A DNA stretch of 64,000 nucleotides from Desulfovibrio desulfuricans DSM 642 (lineage in GTDB: Bacteria; Desulfobacterota; Desulfovibrionia; Desulfovibrionales; Desulfovibrionaceae), in NCBI RefSeq assembly GCF_000420465.1, contig NZ_ATUZ01000011.1, positions 372,001-436,000 of the forward strand. Direction: 5' to 3'. A program made the translations under genes and the position numbers. The notes under the pieces are model-generated. The model worked only from the letters and a program-made list of their open reading frames with translations. It did not search any database and was not told the DNA's origin. Positions 44,746-54,625 of the stretch are shown in pieces. The first letter of the stretch is position 1, and each line of letters starts with the position of its first letter.

Positions 44746-46290
44746 ATGCTCGAACTGACAGTATTTATGAGCGGCGCGCTGGTCATGGTGCTTGAAATGG
44801 TCGGCGCGCGGGTATTGGCCCCGCATGTGGGAACATCTGCCGTAGTGTGGACAAGCCTTATAGGCGTGGTGCTGGCCTGCCTTGCCTTGGGCGCATGGGC
44901 GGGAGGGCGGATGGCCGACAAAACTCTTTCCCGGCGGGGGCTGGCCCTGGCTCTGGCCGGGGCAGGCCTTGGCAGCGGGCTGACGGCCTTGTGCCATGAG
45001 GCCATCGGCCAATGGGTGACGGCTGCCGTGGGTAACCTGTATGCGGCGGCGGTTCTGGCGGCGGTGTGCATTTTTGCCCTGCCCGCCTTTTTTTTCGGCA
45101 TGGTGACGCCTTATGCCATACGCCTGCGCATCGAGAGCGTGGATTCCTCAGGTGCTACCGTGGGCAGGCTTTACGCCCTCTCCACTGCGGGCAGTATTGT
45201 GGGAACCTTTCTGGGCGGCTTTATTCTCATATCCTTTTTGGGCAGCACGAGCATCTTGTGGGGTGTGGCTGCGGCCATGCTGGGGCTTTCGCTGTGCAAC
45301 GGCGGGGGGCGGGTACGTTTACGCGCCGTGCTGCTGGCTGTATGCGGGCTTATGGCTGTGGCGGCGGCAATCTATGGCCGCTGGCAGGATGGCAGGGCCA
45401 TGAGCCATCTTGTGGAAAGCCCCTATAACAGCATCCGCATTTTTGAAGGTGTAGACTGGGCGCAGAACGGCAGGCCCGTGCGTCTTATGGCTACTGACCC
45501 CGGTTACAGCCAGTCGGGCATGTATCTGGATGCCCCCAATGAGCTGTATTTTCGGTACACCCAGTTTTATGCGCTGGGGCCGCATTTTACGCCCCATGCG
45601 AGCCGGGTGCTCATGCTTGGCGGCGGAGGATATTCTGTTCCAAAGTGGTTGCTGGCCGATAATTCCCCTCTGGCAAAGCCCGAGGCCACGCGCGTGACAG
45701 TTGTGGAGCTTGACCCGGCCATGACGGAAACGGCCCGGCGCTGGTTTTCGCTGCGCGACGATCCCCGCCTGACAGTGCGCCACGAGGACGCCAGGGCTTT
45801 TTTGAACCGTCAGCGTGATCAGTATGACTTGGTGTTTGTGGATGTTTTCAACTCGCACTACGCCGTGCCTTTCCAGATGGGAACGAGCGAGGCTGCCGCC
45901 GCTCTGCGGCGGGCGGTGGCTCCTGGCGGGGTTGTGCTCATGAACGTCATTTCCGCCGTGGAAGGGCAGGATGGCCGCCTGTTCCAGGGGATTTTCAACG
46001 CATTGCGGCAGTCTTTTGCCGAGGTGCAGGTGTATTGCGCTGGCGGCGAACCACCCGACAAGCTGCAAAACCTTATGCTTGCCGCTTTTCCCGAGCAGCG
46101 GCCCGCCATCACGGCGGGCGCGTTGCCATCCCTTGCGGCAGCAGGCACAGAAAATGCCGATTCAGGCGGCTTGCGCCTTGCCGATATGCTGGCAAGCAGG
46201 TACACGGGCCCAGACCCTTTTGCCACCCCTGCGCTTACGGATGATTTTGCCCCGGTGGAACGCTACACGCTGGTTTTGTTGCGCCAGTAG
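44746..46290 (+). CDS. Membrane-anchored spermidine-synthase-like protein
   Basis: 514 residues from ATG with AGGAG upstream; a longer frame overlaps tadA. Residues 1 to about 215 hold seven hydrophobic segments as in the membrane part of fused aminopropyltransferase-like proteins (GALVMVLEMVGARVLAPHVG, RLYALSTAGSIVGTFLGGF). From about 290 is the Rossmann domain with RVLMLGGGGYSVP, VTVVELDPAMTETARR and YDLVFVDVFN. The polyamine site residues are not clearly kept, so the reaction is uncertain. Confidence 0.85.
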   Translation: MLELTVFMSGALVMVLEMVGARVLAPHVGTSAVVWTSLIGVVLACLALGAWAGGRMADKTLSRRGLALALAGAGLGSGLTALCHEAIGQWVTAAVGNLYAAAVLAAVCIFALPAFFFGMVTPYAIRLRIESVDSSGATVGRLYALSTAGSIVGTFLGGFILISFLGSTSILWGVAAAMLGLSLCNGGGRVRLRAVLLAVCGLMAVAAAIYGRWQDGRAMSHLVESPYNSIRIFEGVDWAQNGRPVRLMATDPGYSQSGMYLDAPNELYFRYTQFYALGPHFTPHASRVLMLGGGGYSVPKWLLADNSPLAKPEATRVTVVELDPAMTETARRWFSLRDDPRLTVRHEDARAFLNRQRDQYDLVFVDVFNSHYAVPFQMGTSEAAAALRRAVAPGGVVLMNVISAVEGQDGRLFQGIFNALRQSFAEVQVYCAGGEPPDKLQNLMLAAFPEQRPAITAGALPSLAAAGTENADSGGLRLADMLASRYTGPDPFATPALTDDFAPVERYTLVLLRQ

Positions 46291-46363
46291 GCGCGCAGGC
46301 GGCAATGCTTGCAGAGGGCAGAGGAAAAAGCTATTCTTGTGCCCTAACGTGAGGGAGGCGCAT

Positions 46364-46594
46364 ATGGACAATAGTGTTGTCAAACCCGTCAATCCCAATG
46401 ATCTCGTGCTGGGTATCGTTGGGAGAAAGTATGTAAGCGGCAGTTCTCTGACCACGGCGGAAGAACTGATGGCTCTTTCTGCCTCTGCTGGAGTGACTGC
46501 CAACAGCTATGGTCCCGGCCCCGCCGAAATGGTGCTGAAGAGGCCGGAACTACCGGAAAGTGTCAAAGGGATGCTGGTCGAACACGCCGGGTAA
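46364..46594 (+). CDS. Small protein of unknown function
   Basis: 76 residues: MDNSVVKPVNPNDLVLGI at the start and a C-terminal part rich in Pro and Glu. GAGGGAGG lies six bases before the ATG, which supports translation. I do not recognise a domain, and there is no signal peptide or membrane segment. It lies between the spermidine-synthase-like gene and the next small gene. Confidence 0.6.
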   Translation: MDNSVVKPVNPNDLVLGIVGRKYVSGSSLTTAEELMALSASAGVTANSYGPGPAEMVLKRPELPESVKGMLVEHAG

Positions 46595-46622
46595 GTTTTT
46601 TGTCAGAAGCGCGGTTGCCCGC

Positions 46623-46667
46623 CGCTGCCCGTCTGTGCCGGATGGCCGCAAGGCCCGGAAGGCAGCG
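46623..46667 (+). ncRNA. Stem-loop in the leader of the next gene
   Basis: CGCTGCC (46623-46629) pairs with GGCAGCG (46661-46667), and inside it GGCC-GCAA-GGCC forms a tetraloop hairpin. It contains AGGCCCGGAAGG, which resembles part of SRP RNA, but the conserved AGCAG side is missing. Function unknown. Confidence 0.3.
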
Positions 46668-46720
46668 CTTGGCCCTTGATTGCTGTTACTACGTTACTAA
46701 TGCCTACTTGGGGGGCTTTT

Positions 46721-47002
46721 TTGAACGAAACAATTGATGATCTCACAGTGCAGTTTGAGGAAAACGGTCAGGTGATCGTTAACGAACTGGACAAGGTTGT
46801 ACTGAGCAAGGGTGCGTGGACGACCATACTTTTTCGCTACCAGCAGTGGCAGCCCGAAAAGGATTGCTTTGGCCCGGACATGTACGTTATCCGCCGCTAC
46901 AAAAAGGCGGGGGGCGAATACCGCCAGCAGTCCAAATTCAACATTTCCAGCGCGGATCAGGCCCGCAAGATTGTTGACGCCCTGAGTTCCTGGATCAATT
47001 AG
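46721..47002 (+). CDS. Conserved-looking small protein, unknown
   Basis: About 93 residues if translation starts at TTG 46721, which is preferred because GGGGGG lies at the right distance; an ATG at 46700 has no ribosome site. The sequence NETIDDLTVQFEENG and WTTILFRYQQWQPEK reads as a compact alpha/beta protein with balanced composition. No domain recognised. It ends 134 bases before a strong terminator. Confidence 0.6.
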   Translation: MNETIDDLTVQFEENGQVIVNELDKVVLSKGAWTTILFRYQQWQPEKDCFGPDMYVIRRYKKAGGEYRQQSKFNISSADQARKIVDALSSWIN

Positions 47003-47038
47003 AAAAGCCTCGGCAGAGCGGGCAGTTACAGCTTTTGC

Positions 47039-47170
47039 AAATACACTCCGCGTTAAACCGGGGTAAGCGCATGCCTGCGCGTGCACATTTCACACCGCAG
47101 CTCGCAGTGTATTTAACCAGCTATGCCATCTGGCAAAGGCCGACTCTTTCTGGAGAGTCGGCCTTTTTTT
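47039..47170 (+). ncRNA. Candidate structured RNA ending in a terminator
   Basis: AAATACACT (47039-47047) and AGTGTATTT (47106-47114) are a perfect 9-bp inverted repeat enclosing a 58-base GC-rich segment, followed at once by a strong terminator (47137-47170). No reading frame is convincing here. It may be the 3' end of the preceding transcript or an independent small RNA. Confidence 0.4.
47137..47170 (+). terminator. Strong rho-independent terminator
   Basis: AGGCCGACTCT (47137-47147) pairs perfectly with AGAGTCGGCCT (47154-47164) around TTCTGG, then seven T. Confidence 0.95.
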
Positions 47171-47189
47171 GTGGAGCAGGGCTGAGGTT

Positions 47190-47227
47190 GGCAGTACAAA
47201 AGCCCTCAAACAGGCTTTTGTACTGCC
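47190..47227. repeat. Perfect 15-bp inverted repeat hairpin
   Basis: GGCAGTACAAAAGCC (47190-47204) and GGCTTTTGTACTGCC (47213-47227) are exact complements around an 8-base loop CTCAAACA. No T-run follows. It lies 20 bases after a strong terminator and belongs to no gene. Confidence 0.85.
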
Positions 47228-47829
47228 ATGCGCAGGAAGCGCCCCGGTTTATCAGGGCGCTTCGCGCAGGAGGAGGGAAGGGGATACGCCCATGTGGCAG
47301 CATCGGCGTATACGCAGCTGTGGCTGCGGAGGCAATGGTTGCGGCGCAGTTGCGGCCTGTCCGCTACCATTATGTATGTTGAAACATATCGAGGGGGGCG
47401 TTAGCGTTGCGTTAAGGATTATCGACAGCCTGCTGTTGCAGACGCATGTCGGCTGGAGGGCAGGCAATGCACTGCAAAAACACCCTGCCAAGCTCCGCTG
47501 AAAAAATCTGATTGCTGTATGGACATAGCGGTACCGAATTTTAGCGGGTATTCCATATCCAAAAAATACAGTATACCCGCATTTCGTGCCAAACAAAATT
47601 GAGAAAGCTGAAGTTTGGCAAAAAACACTGCGAACCGGTAGGGAAATGCGGTACCGCCAGCGGGCAGGCCCAGTTTTTTGCTTGAAAAAAATAATATCTA
47701 TTGACATTGAAAATGCCCCAAACTATGTTCAGGCAATCACTGATTGGGTATAGTAAATTTTTTTGCAGAGGCTTTACATGGGTAAGGCTCCAAGCGGAAA
47801 GTCTACCTCCCGTAATCTCTGGAGTCTTT
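47228..47829 (+). other. Non-coding region before the RRM gene
   Basis: 602 bases without a convincing gene. GAAGCGCC / GGCGCTTC at about 47235-47265 is another inverted repeat. From about 47500 on the sequence becomes AT-rich, and TTGACA at 47701-47706 with the long leader ending in GGAG suggests the RRM promoter. Long leaders are usual for cold-inducible RNA-binding proteins. Confidence 0.4.
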
Positions 47830-48096
47830 ATGGCTACTTCTATCTACGTCGGCAATCTGCCCTGGTCCGCCACTCAGGAAAGCGTTGAATCCCTGTTCAG
47901 CCCCTACGGCGAAGTTCTTTCCGTGAAGCTCGTTTCCGACCGCGAAACCGGCCGCGCCCGTGGCTTTGGCTTTGTGGAAATGGAAGACGCCGACGCCATC
48001 AATGCCATTGCCGCTCTTGACGGCAAGGAATTTGACGGCCGCGCCCTTCGCATCAACAAGGCTGAGCCCAAAAAGCCCGCCCCCCGTCGCTGGTAG
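47830..48096 (+). CDS. RNA-binding protein, single RRM
   Basis: 88 residues. RNP2 is IYVGNLPW and RNP1 is RGFGFVEM, the two strands that bind single-stranded RNA. It is a Gly-poor, one-domain protein as in cyanobacterial and proteobacterial RRM proteins linked with cold response. GGAG is six bases before the ATG, and the coding part begins there rather than at the earlier in-frame start. A strong terminator follows. Confidence 0.93.
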   Translation: MATSIYVGNLPWSATQESVESLFSPYGEVLSVKLVSDRETGRARGFGFVEMEDADAINAIAALDGKEFDGRALRINKAEPKKPAPRRW

Positions 48097-48118
48097 TCGA
48101 CCAAATTCGCTTGATATG

Positions 48119-48148
48119 GAAGGCCGCGAGAAATCGCGGCCTTCTTTT
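48119..48148 (+). terminator. Rho-independent terminator of the RRM gene
   Basis: GAAGGCCGCGA (48119-48129) pairs with TCGCGGCCTTC (48134-48144) around GAAA, then four T. Confidence 0.92.
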
Positions 48149-48250
48149 GTCTTAAAAACAGTTTTAACGAACAGGGCTGCGTGCCCGGCTGTTGCGCAGA
48201 GAAGAGTACGGCCTCATGACAATGCGAAAGGAACAGCAGGCTGTCCCGAG

Positions 48251-49003
48251 TCAGCCTTCATATCGGCTCATGCGGTAGCCGATGCCCACATGGGTGCGGA
48301 TGCAATCACATTGCGGCGAGGCGGCCTCCAGTTTTTTGCGCAAGGTTGCCATGAACACGCGCAATGAAGGAAGCGACTGCGGCAGGGCACTGCCCCACAC
48401 GGCCTGCAGGATTGTTTTGTGTGTAAGCACCTTGCCCACATTGTTTGCCAGCAGACACAGCAGTTTGTATTCCATGGGCGCAAGATGCACCTGTTGTCCG
48501 GCAACGCTCACGCACCCTGCGGCAAAATCAATTTTCAGTTCGCCATTTTCAAAGCTGCTTTCACTGTGGCCCATGTGCCCGCGCTCATAACGAACGCGCC
48601 GCAGGGCGGCGCGCAGCCGGGCCAGCAGTTCATCAACGCTGAAAGGTTTGGTAAGGTAGTCGTCCGCACCTGCGTCCAGCGCGGCCACCTTGTCGTCATC
48701 TTCCGTTCGGGCGCTCAGCACAATGATGGGCAGCATGGACCACTGGCGCACCGCCCGGATGATATCCACGCCGTCCATATCCGGCAGGCCAAGATCAAGC
48801 AGGATGACGTCGGGATTTGCCCGCGAAGCCTCTGCAAGGGCCTCGCGCCCGGTGGCGGCGGTCAGAAAGGATATGCCGCGGCTCTCAAGTGTGGTGGTCA
48901 CAAGCGCGCGGATGACCTTGTCGTCTTCGACCACAAGAATACGCTCGGGAACGCCGTTGGCGTTCTGCGCTGGCGGAGTAGCAGCTGGCGAATTTAGCGG
49001 CAT
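48251..49003 (-). CDS. kdpE: KdpE response regulator
   Basis: 250 residues. Receiver domain with the phospho-acceptor in VILLDLGLPDMDG and KPF later, and an OmpR-type winged helix with YKLLCLLANNVGKVLTH and LRKKLE. It activates kdp transcription under low K+ or high osmolarity. It starts 14 bases after kdpD and is last in the operon. An N-terminal 20-residue extension is Pro/Ala-rich. Confidence 0.92.
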   Translation of the reverse strand: MPLNSPAATPPAQNANGVPERILVVEDDKVIRALVTTTLESRGISFLTAATGREALAEASRANPDVILLDLGLPDMDGVDIIRAVRQWSMLPIIVLSARTEDDDKVAALDAGADDYLTKPFSVDELLARLRAALRRVRYERGHMGHSESSFENGELKIDFAAGCVSVAGQQVHLAPMEYKLLCLLANNVGKVLTHKTILQAVWGSALPQSLPSLRVFMATLRKKLEAASPQCDCIRTHVGIGYRMSRYEG

Positions 49004-49017
49004 GGAGGCTCCTTCTG

Positions 49018-51837
49018 TCAGGCCGGGAGGGTAAAATCTTCGGTTTCGCGCGGCAAAGTCATGGAAAAAACCGCGCCATGCGGCGTGTTGTCAAATACCT
49101 CAATACTTCCGCCGTGGGCCTGCACAATGCTGCGGCACAAGGCCAGCCCAAGCCCCATGCCTCTGCGGCCATCGCCATTTTTTATGGCTGCGGAGTGGAA
49201 CATGTCAAAAATGCGGTTCTGTTCCTCTTTTGAAATTCCGGGGCCGTTATCGGCAACTTCCAGCCTGACCCACGGCCCGTCAGCCCTCGCCCGTATGCGG
49301 ATGGCTGTTCCCGCTGGCGTATGTTTGACGGCATTGTCCAGCAGGTTGACCAGCACCTGCACCATGAGCCGCGCGTCCATGCGGGCCATAAGCAGGCCTT
49401 CGGGCATTTCCGCGCGCAAATCGTGTTGCGCTGCACGGCGGCTGGTGATCTGCACGGCTTCTGCAATAACATCTTCAAGCAGTTCCGGCTCAAGGCGAAG
49501 AGTAAAGTCCTGCTGCTCAAGACGGGTGAGGGCCAGCAGATTTTCCACCATGCCCACAAGGTAGCGGGCTTCCTCTTCAATGGAAGAGGCTAGGGCCGCA
49601 TTGCGTTCCGGCGAGCAGGACACGCCCTGCTCGGCAAGGATGGCGGCATTGCCGCAGATGCCGGTGAGCGGCGTGCGCAGATCGTGCGAGATGGAGCGCA
49701 GCACATCGGCACGCAGTTTTTCCTGCTGCGCACGTACGGCAATGCTGGCGTTGGCCTGCGTGAGTCGTTCTTTTTCCAGAGCCAGCGCGCATTCCCCTGC
49801 CAGGGCCAGAACAAGGTTTTTGCTGTTGGCATCGGCAAGCGGAGCCGTGCGACCTGGCAGAACATGCAACTCGGCCACGGCGAGCACGGCAGACTGGCTG
49901 CTGATGGGGATAAAGCTGTGTCGTGATCCGGGCAGGGAATCTGTTCCCGCGCCGGCAGGGCGGTTATTTTTGGCAACCCACTGGGCAACGCCCAGTTCGT
50001 CCTTTGGCGTGTCCTTGCTGTGCCGGGAGGCAGCGCGTGGGCTGCCAGAACCCTGCATTTTGTCAGCCCGGTAGGGGAAAATGGGCCGGGTTTCAAGCAG
50101 TCCTTGCCGCACGGAATAGAGCGTTGTTTCGCACCCCAGCAGGGTGCCAAGCTGGCGGGCAGTTTCCAGCAGGATGGCAGGTTCGTCCTTGGCTTTTTGC
50201 AGGCGGCGGCTGTTGCCCAGAAGCAGCTCCGTATGCAGCGCCCGCACTGCGCTTTGCCTCGCCTGCATGCGGGCCCGCCCCGTGATGGCGCTGGTGGCGG
50301 CGGAAACCAGCAGCATTGCGCAAAAAAGCCCCACATAGTCCGTATCGTAAACTGTAAAGCTGAAACGCGGCTCAACAAAGAGAAAATCGAAAAGGCCCAC
50401 CCCGGCCACAGAGGCCGCCACGCCGTACCACGGCCCGGTGGTGAGGATGGAAACGCCCAACACTCCGAGCATGTACAGACCCGCAATGCCGCCATTGGGC
50501 ATGCCCAGCGAGAACATGAGCAGGCCTGCGACGCTGCACACGGCCATGATCGCAGAGGTGGCGCACCATTGCCGCCAGGAACGGGGGGCTGTGCCCCGCA
50601 ATGCCCTGAGCGCTGCAAACAAAGGCCCGGCATGTTCGGGCGTTCTGCCCACGGGCACGGCATCGGGGATAATGTAGGTTTCCATCTCCGGCGCAAGTTC
50701 GGCAAGGCGTTCCACCAGCGTCTTGCTTTTGCGGAACAGCCACCCGCCAGCCGGGGAGCGGCCCACCACAATCTTGCTCACCCCGCTCATGCGCGCGTAC
50801 TCCGCTATTTGGGCGGGAACGTCCTCGCCGTGCAGGGTCACGATAACCGCCCCCAGGTCTTCCGCCAGTTTCAGGTTGCTGTGCAGTGTGTCGCGGCTTT
50901 TGGCGTCACTTCGGCGCGGCGCAGCGTTTTGTACAAAAAGGGCTGTAAAATCAGCATGAAAGGCCTCTACCATGCGGGCGGCGGTGCGGATAACCCGCGC
51001 ATTGCTGGGCGCGCCTGAAAGGCAGATGAGAATGTGCTCCTTGATCTGACGCCCTGTTTCCTGCCCTCCGCCAGCTGCGGATGCCCGCCGGTTGACGCGG
51101 TCGGCCATGCGGCGCAGGGCAATCTCCCGCAAAGCGATGAGATTCGCAGGCAGGAAAAAGTGCCCCAGCGCCCGTTGCGCCTGCGCCTCGGCGTATATCT
51201 TGCCTTCGCGCAGGCGTGATACGAGCTCGTCTGGCTCCAGATCAACCAGCTCCACCTGATCGGCCCCGTCAAATACGCTGTCGGGTATGCGCTCGCGCAC
51301 CACAACTCCGGTCATGGCGGCAACCACATCATTGAGGCTTTCCAGATGCTGCACGTTGACCGAGGTCCATACGGATATGCCCGCCTGGAGCAGCTCTTCC
51401 ACATCCTGAAAGCGCTTGCGGTTGCGGCAGCCCTGCGTATTGGAGTGGGCCAGCTCGTCCACAAGGGCGATTTCCGGCTTGCGGGCCAGTACGGCATCCA
51501 CATCCAGTTCGTTGAGCGTGATGGTCCTGTGCTCGATCCGCAGGAGCGGCACGGCTTCCAGACCCGGCAGCAGGGCCGCTGTTTCCGGCCTTGGGTGCGG
51601 CTCCACATAGCCCACAACAATGCGGTGTCCCTGTTCCTGAGCGGCGTGGGCCGCCCGAAGCATGGAATATGTTTTGCCCACGCCAGCCGCATAGCCGAAA
51701 AATATCTTGAGCAATCCTCTGGGTGATGGGCGCACGATTGTGCCCGCCTCGCCAGCGAGGGGCTTGCCGCCCGGAGCCACCTGTTGCAACTGGGCAAGCA
51801 GGGCATCTGGGGATGGACGTTTGTAGCTGTCTGTCAT
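49018..51837 (-). CDS. kdpD: KdpD sensor histidine kinase
   Basis: 939 residues. N-terminal KdpD domain with Walker A GYAAGVGKTYSM and VDELAHSN; universal-stress-like domain with ILICLSGAPSN; four membrane segments (about 410-510); GAF-like region; HisKA box ISHDLRTPLTGI; and HATPase with DNAVKHT, DNGPGIS and GMGLGLAL. It senses K+/turgor and phosphorylates KdpE. Domain order and length are those of E. coli KdpD. Confidence 0.95.
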   Translation of the reverse strand: MTDSYKRPSPDALLAQLQQVAPGGKPLAGEAGTIVRPSPRGLLKIFFGYAAGVGKTYSMLRAAHAAQEQGHRIVVGYVEPHPRPETAALLPGLEAVPLLRIEHRTITLNELDVDAVLARKPEIALVDELAHSNTQGCRNRKRFQDVEELLQAGISVWTSVNVQHLESLNDVVAAMTGVVVRERIPDSVFDGADQVELVDLEPDELVSRLREGKIYAEAQAQRALGHFFLPANLIALREIALRRMADRVNRRASAAGGGQETGRQIKEHILICLSGAPSNARVIRTAARMVEAFHADFTALFVQNAAPRRSDAKSRDTLHSNLKLAEDLGAVIVTLHGEDVPAQIAEYARMSGVSKIVVGRSPAGGWLFRKSKTLVERLAELAPEMETYIIPDAVPVGRTPEHAGPLFAALRALRGTAPRSWRQWCATSAIMAVCSVAGLLMFSLGMPNGGIAGLYMLGVLGVSILTTGPWYGVAASVAGVGLFDFLFVEPRFSFTVYDTDYVGLFCAMLLVSAATSAITGRARMQARQSAVRALHTELLLGNSRRLQKAKDEPAILLETARQLGTLLGCETTLYSVRQGLLETRPIFPYRADKMQGSGSPRAASRHSKDTPKDELGVAQWVAKNNRPAGAGTDSLPGSRHSFIPISSQSAVLAVAELHVLPGRTAPLADANSKNLVLALAGECALALEKERLTQANASIAVRAQQEKLRADVLRSISHDLRTPLTGICGNAAILAEQGVSCSPERNAALASSIEEEARYLVGMVENLLALTRLEQQDFTLRLEPELLEDVIAEAVQITSRRAAQHDLRAEMPEGLLMARMDARLMVQVLVNLLDNAVKHTPAGTAIRIRARADGPWVRLEVADNGPGISKEEQNRIFDMFHSAAIKNGDGRRGMGLGLALCRSIVQAHGGSIEVFDNTPHGAVFSMTLPRETEDFTLPA

Positions 51838-51869
51838 GGTTGTTTCCAGGTTCGTATGCCGCCCGGCAT

Positions 51870-52505
51870 TCAGCGGGGAGCAGCGGCCGATGCCACTGAA
51901 GCAGTGCGTCCGTTGGGCAGCAGGCCTTCCAGCGCCAGATTGACTTCAAGCACGTTGACCCGCGCCTCGCCCAGCAGCCCCAGGGTGCGCCCTTGCGTGT
52001 ACATGGCGATGGTACGGCGCACTTCCGAAGCCGTAAAACCTGTGGTGCGGGCCAGCCGCTCCACCTGAAACTCTGCGGCGGCTGGCGAAATATGCGGATC
52101 AAGCCCGCTGCCTGATTCCGTCAGCAGATCCACAGGAATGGGCTGGCCGGATTTTTCCGGATGCGCCAGCCGGATGCGTGCCGCGCGCTCCTGCAACGTT
52201 GTAGCGTATGCGGCTGTGGCAGGGCTTTTGTTGCTTGGCCCGGCGTAGAGCAGGGGCCTGCCGTTGTCGGTATACGTAGCGGTGTCTGCACTCACGGGGC
52301 GGCCCCAAAGGTGTTTGGCGGCTGTGAAGGGTTGGCCCAGCAATGTGCTGTACTGCCTGCCCTTGGCGGCAATGATACTGCCTTCGGCCTGAAAGGGAAA
52401 CAGCGCCTTGCCCGCCAGGGTGAGCGCGCCGGTATAGACGCAGGTGAGGGCCGTCATGATGCACAGAAAAACCAGAGAGCGGCGCAGCAATGTTGTGATG
52501 GACAT
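51870..52505 (-). CDS. kdpC: KdpC, K+-transporting ATPase subunit C
   Basis: 211 residues. One N-terminal membrane segment (about 12-34), then the periplasmic part with KdpC motifs LLGQPFTAAKHLWGRPV, SGSGLDPHISPAAAEFQVERLA and VNVLEVNLAL. It stabilises the KdpFABC complex. Located between kdpB and kdpD. Confidence 0.95.
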   Translation of the reverse strand: MSITTLLRRSLVFLCIMTALTCVYTGALTLAGKALFPFQAEGSIIAAKGRQYSTLLGQPFTAAKHLWGRPVSADTATYTDNGRPLLYAGPSNKSPATAAYATTLQERAARIRLAHPEKSGQPIPVDLLTESGSGLDPHISPAAAEFQVERLARTTGFTASEVRRTIAMYTQGRTLGLLGEARVNVLEVNLALEGLLPNGRTASVASAAAPR

Positions 52506-52516
52506 GATGCTTCTCC

Positions 52517-54595
52517 TCAGGCCAGCCCAAGGCCGACCAGGCAGAGGTCAATAAGTTTGATGGCGGCAAAGGGGGCCGCGAGCCCGCCAAGGCCGTAAAT
52601 AAAGAGGTTGCGGCGCAACAGCAGCTCAGAGCTTTCCTCCCGGTAGGGCACGCCGCGCAAGGCCAGTGGAATGAGGGCCACAATGATGAGGGCATTGTAT
52701 ATGGTGGCCGCCAGTATGGCGCTTTGCGGGCTATGCAGGCCCATGATGTTGAGTGCGGCAAGGCCGGGGTACAGGCCCATGAACAGGGCCGGGATGATGG
52801 CAAAGTATTTTGCCGCGTCGTTGGCAAGGGAAAAGGTTGTGAGGCTGCCGCGCGTCATGAGCAACTGCTTGCCGATACGCACGATATCCAGCAGTTTGGT
52901 TGGCGAGGAATCCAGATCAACCATGTTGCCCGCTTCCTTGGCGGCCTGCGTGCCCGTGTTCATGGCAACCGCCACGTCCGCCTGCGCCAGAGCCGGGGCG
53001 TCATTGGTGCCGTCGCCCGTCATGGCGACCAGATGTCCCTTGGCCTGATATTCCCTGATAAGGTTCAGTTTTGTTTCCGGCGTGGCCTCGGCCAGAAAGT
53101 CGTCCACCCCGGCCTCGGCGGCAATGGCGGCGGCAGTAAGCGGATTGTCGCCCGTAATCATGACGGTTCTGATGCCCATGCGGCGCAGCTCGCCAAATTT
53201 TTCGCGCACACCGTCCTTGATGACGTCCTTGAGGTGGATCACGCCAAGCACTGCGGCATCGCGGGCAACCACCAGCGGCGTGCCGCCCTGGCGGGCAATG
53301 CTTTGCACCACTTCATCGCACTGGGTGCTCAAACGCCCGCCAAGCTGCTCCGCAAAAGCGCGCACGGCGTCTGCCGCGCCTTTACGTATTGAGGAACCCC
53401 GCGCGTCAACACCGCTCATGCGGGTATGCGCGGAAAAGGGAACAAAGACCGTATCCTTTTCAGGGGATATTGTGCCGTTCTGCGGGAACAGGCTGTTTGC
53501 CAGTTGTACAATGCTGCGGCCCTCGGGGGTTTCATCCGCAAGCGAGGCAAGGCGGGCGGCCTCCGCCAGTTCCTGCTCGGTGTGGCCGTCCACAGGTATA
53601 AAGCTGACGGCCAGCCGGTTGCCAAGGGTTATGGTGCCTGTCTTGTCGAGCAGGAGCACATCCACATCGCCAGCAGCTTCAATGGCGCGTCCACTCATGG
53701 CAAGCACGTTGGCCTGATTGAGGCGGCTCATGCCCGCAATGCCTATGGACGAAAGCAGTGCGCCGATGGTGGTTGGGGCCAGGCAGACAAAGAGCGCCAC
53801 CAGCGAGGTAACATCCGCCGGGTTTGCCGCATGGTTCTGACCTGCCGCAAAGCGGGCAAAGCACCACAGTGTGCCCGTGACCAGCAGAAAGATGACCGTA
53901 AGCGCCACCAGCAGGATGTTCAGGGCTATTTCGTTGGGGGTTTTCTGGCGGGCGGCCCCTTCGACCATGGCGATCATTTTGTCCAGAAAGCTGCGGCCAA
54001 CCTCGCTGGTAACGCGCAGCACCAGCCAGTCGGAAAGTACCGTAGTTCCGCCGGTAACGGCGCTGCGGTCGCCGCCGCTCTCCCGTATGACCGGGGCGGA
54101 TTCGCCCGTGATGGCGCTTTCATCCACAGAGGCTGCCCCTTCGGTCACATCGCCGTCGGCAGGGATCATCTCGCCTGCCAGCACAAGCACGTAGTCGCCG
54201 GGTTTCAGTTCGGTGGAAGAGGTCATCACAAAGGCATCGTGCTGCGCAGGGGCCGGCAGCTTGCGGGCGTCAACACTCTTGCGCGATTTGCGCAGGCTGT
54301 CGGCCTGCGCCTTGCCCCGGCCTTCGGCAATGGCTTCCGCAAAATTGGCAAAGAGCACCGTAAACCAGAGTATGGCGGCAATGGCGCAGGCAAATGCACT
54401 TTGGTTAGCGACAGCGGGGATGAATCCCCACGCCCCTGCCAGAGCAAGGCCGCTGGTCATGATGGCGGAAAGGTACACGGTGAACATGACAAAATTGCGC
54501 ACCTGAATGTGCGGGGCCAGCTTGATGAACGAGTCGCCAAGGGCCCGCCGGATCATCCGGCTGTTGCGCGGGGCATGTACAGTTTTGGCTGACAT
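52517..54595 (-). CDS. kdpB: KdpB, P-type ATPase subunit
   Basis: 692 residues. P-type ATPase motifs: TGESAPV, the phosphorylated Asp in [12 protein letters not shown], and [22 protein letters not shown]. Six or so membrane segments. It drives K+ uptake with KdpA. It lies 31 bases after kdpA with no kdpF-like gene visible between or before. Confidence 0.96.
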   Translation of the reverse strand: MSAKTVHAPRNSRMIRRALGDSFIKLAPHIQVRNFVMFTVYLSAIMTSGLALAGAWGFIPAVANQSAFACAIAAILWFTVLFANFAEAIAEGRGKAQADSLRKSRKSVDARKLPAPAQHDAFVMTSSTELKPGDYVLVLAGEMIPADGDVTEGAASVDESAITGESAPVIRESGGDRSAVTGGTTVLSDWLVLRVTSEVGRSFLDKMIAMVEGAARQKTPNEIALNILLVALTVIFLLVTGTLWCFARFAAGQNHAANPADVTSLVALFVCLAPTTIGALLSSIGIAGMSRLNQANVLAMSGRAIEAAGDVDVLLLDKTGTITLGNRLAVSFIPVDGHTEQELAEAARLASLADETPEGRSIVQLANSLFPQNGTISPEKDTVFVPFSAHTRMSGVDARGSSIRKGAADAVRAFAEQLGGRLSTQCDEVVQSIARQGGTPLVVARDAAVLGVIHLKDVIKDGVREKFGELRRMGIRTVMITGDNPLTAAAIAAEAGVDDFLAEATPETKLNLIREYQAKGHLVAMTGDGTNDAPALAQADVAVAMNTGTQAAKEAGNMVDLDSSPTKLLDIVRIGKQLLMTRGSLTTFSLANDAAKYFAIIPALFMGLYPGLAALNIMGLHSPQSAILAATIYNALIIVALIPLALRGVPYREESSELLLRRNLFIYGLGGLAAPFAAIKLIDLCLVGLGLA

Positions 54596-54625
54596 GGCTG
54601 TATCCTTTATTATTGAGCGCGTTAA

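Noticed and set aside
46623..46690. SRP (4.5S) RNA gene
   Set aside because: AGGCCCGGAAGG matches the SRP tetraloop region, and the tadA neighbourhood is suggestive, but the conserved AGCAG strand is not present and the flanks prefer another fold.
47035..47382. 115-residue reading frame
   Set aside because: It runs through a strong terminator and a 15-bp inverted repeat, has no ribosome site and no protein-like composition.
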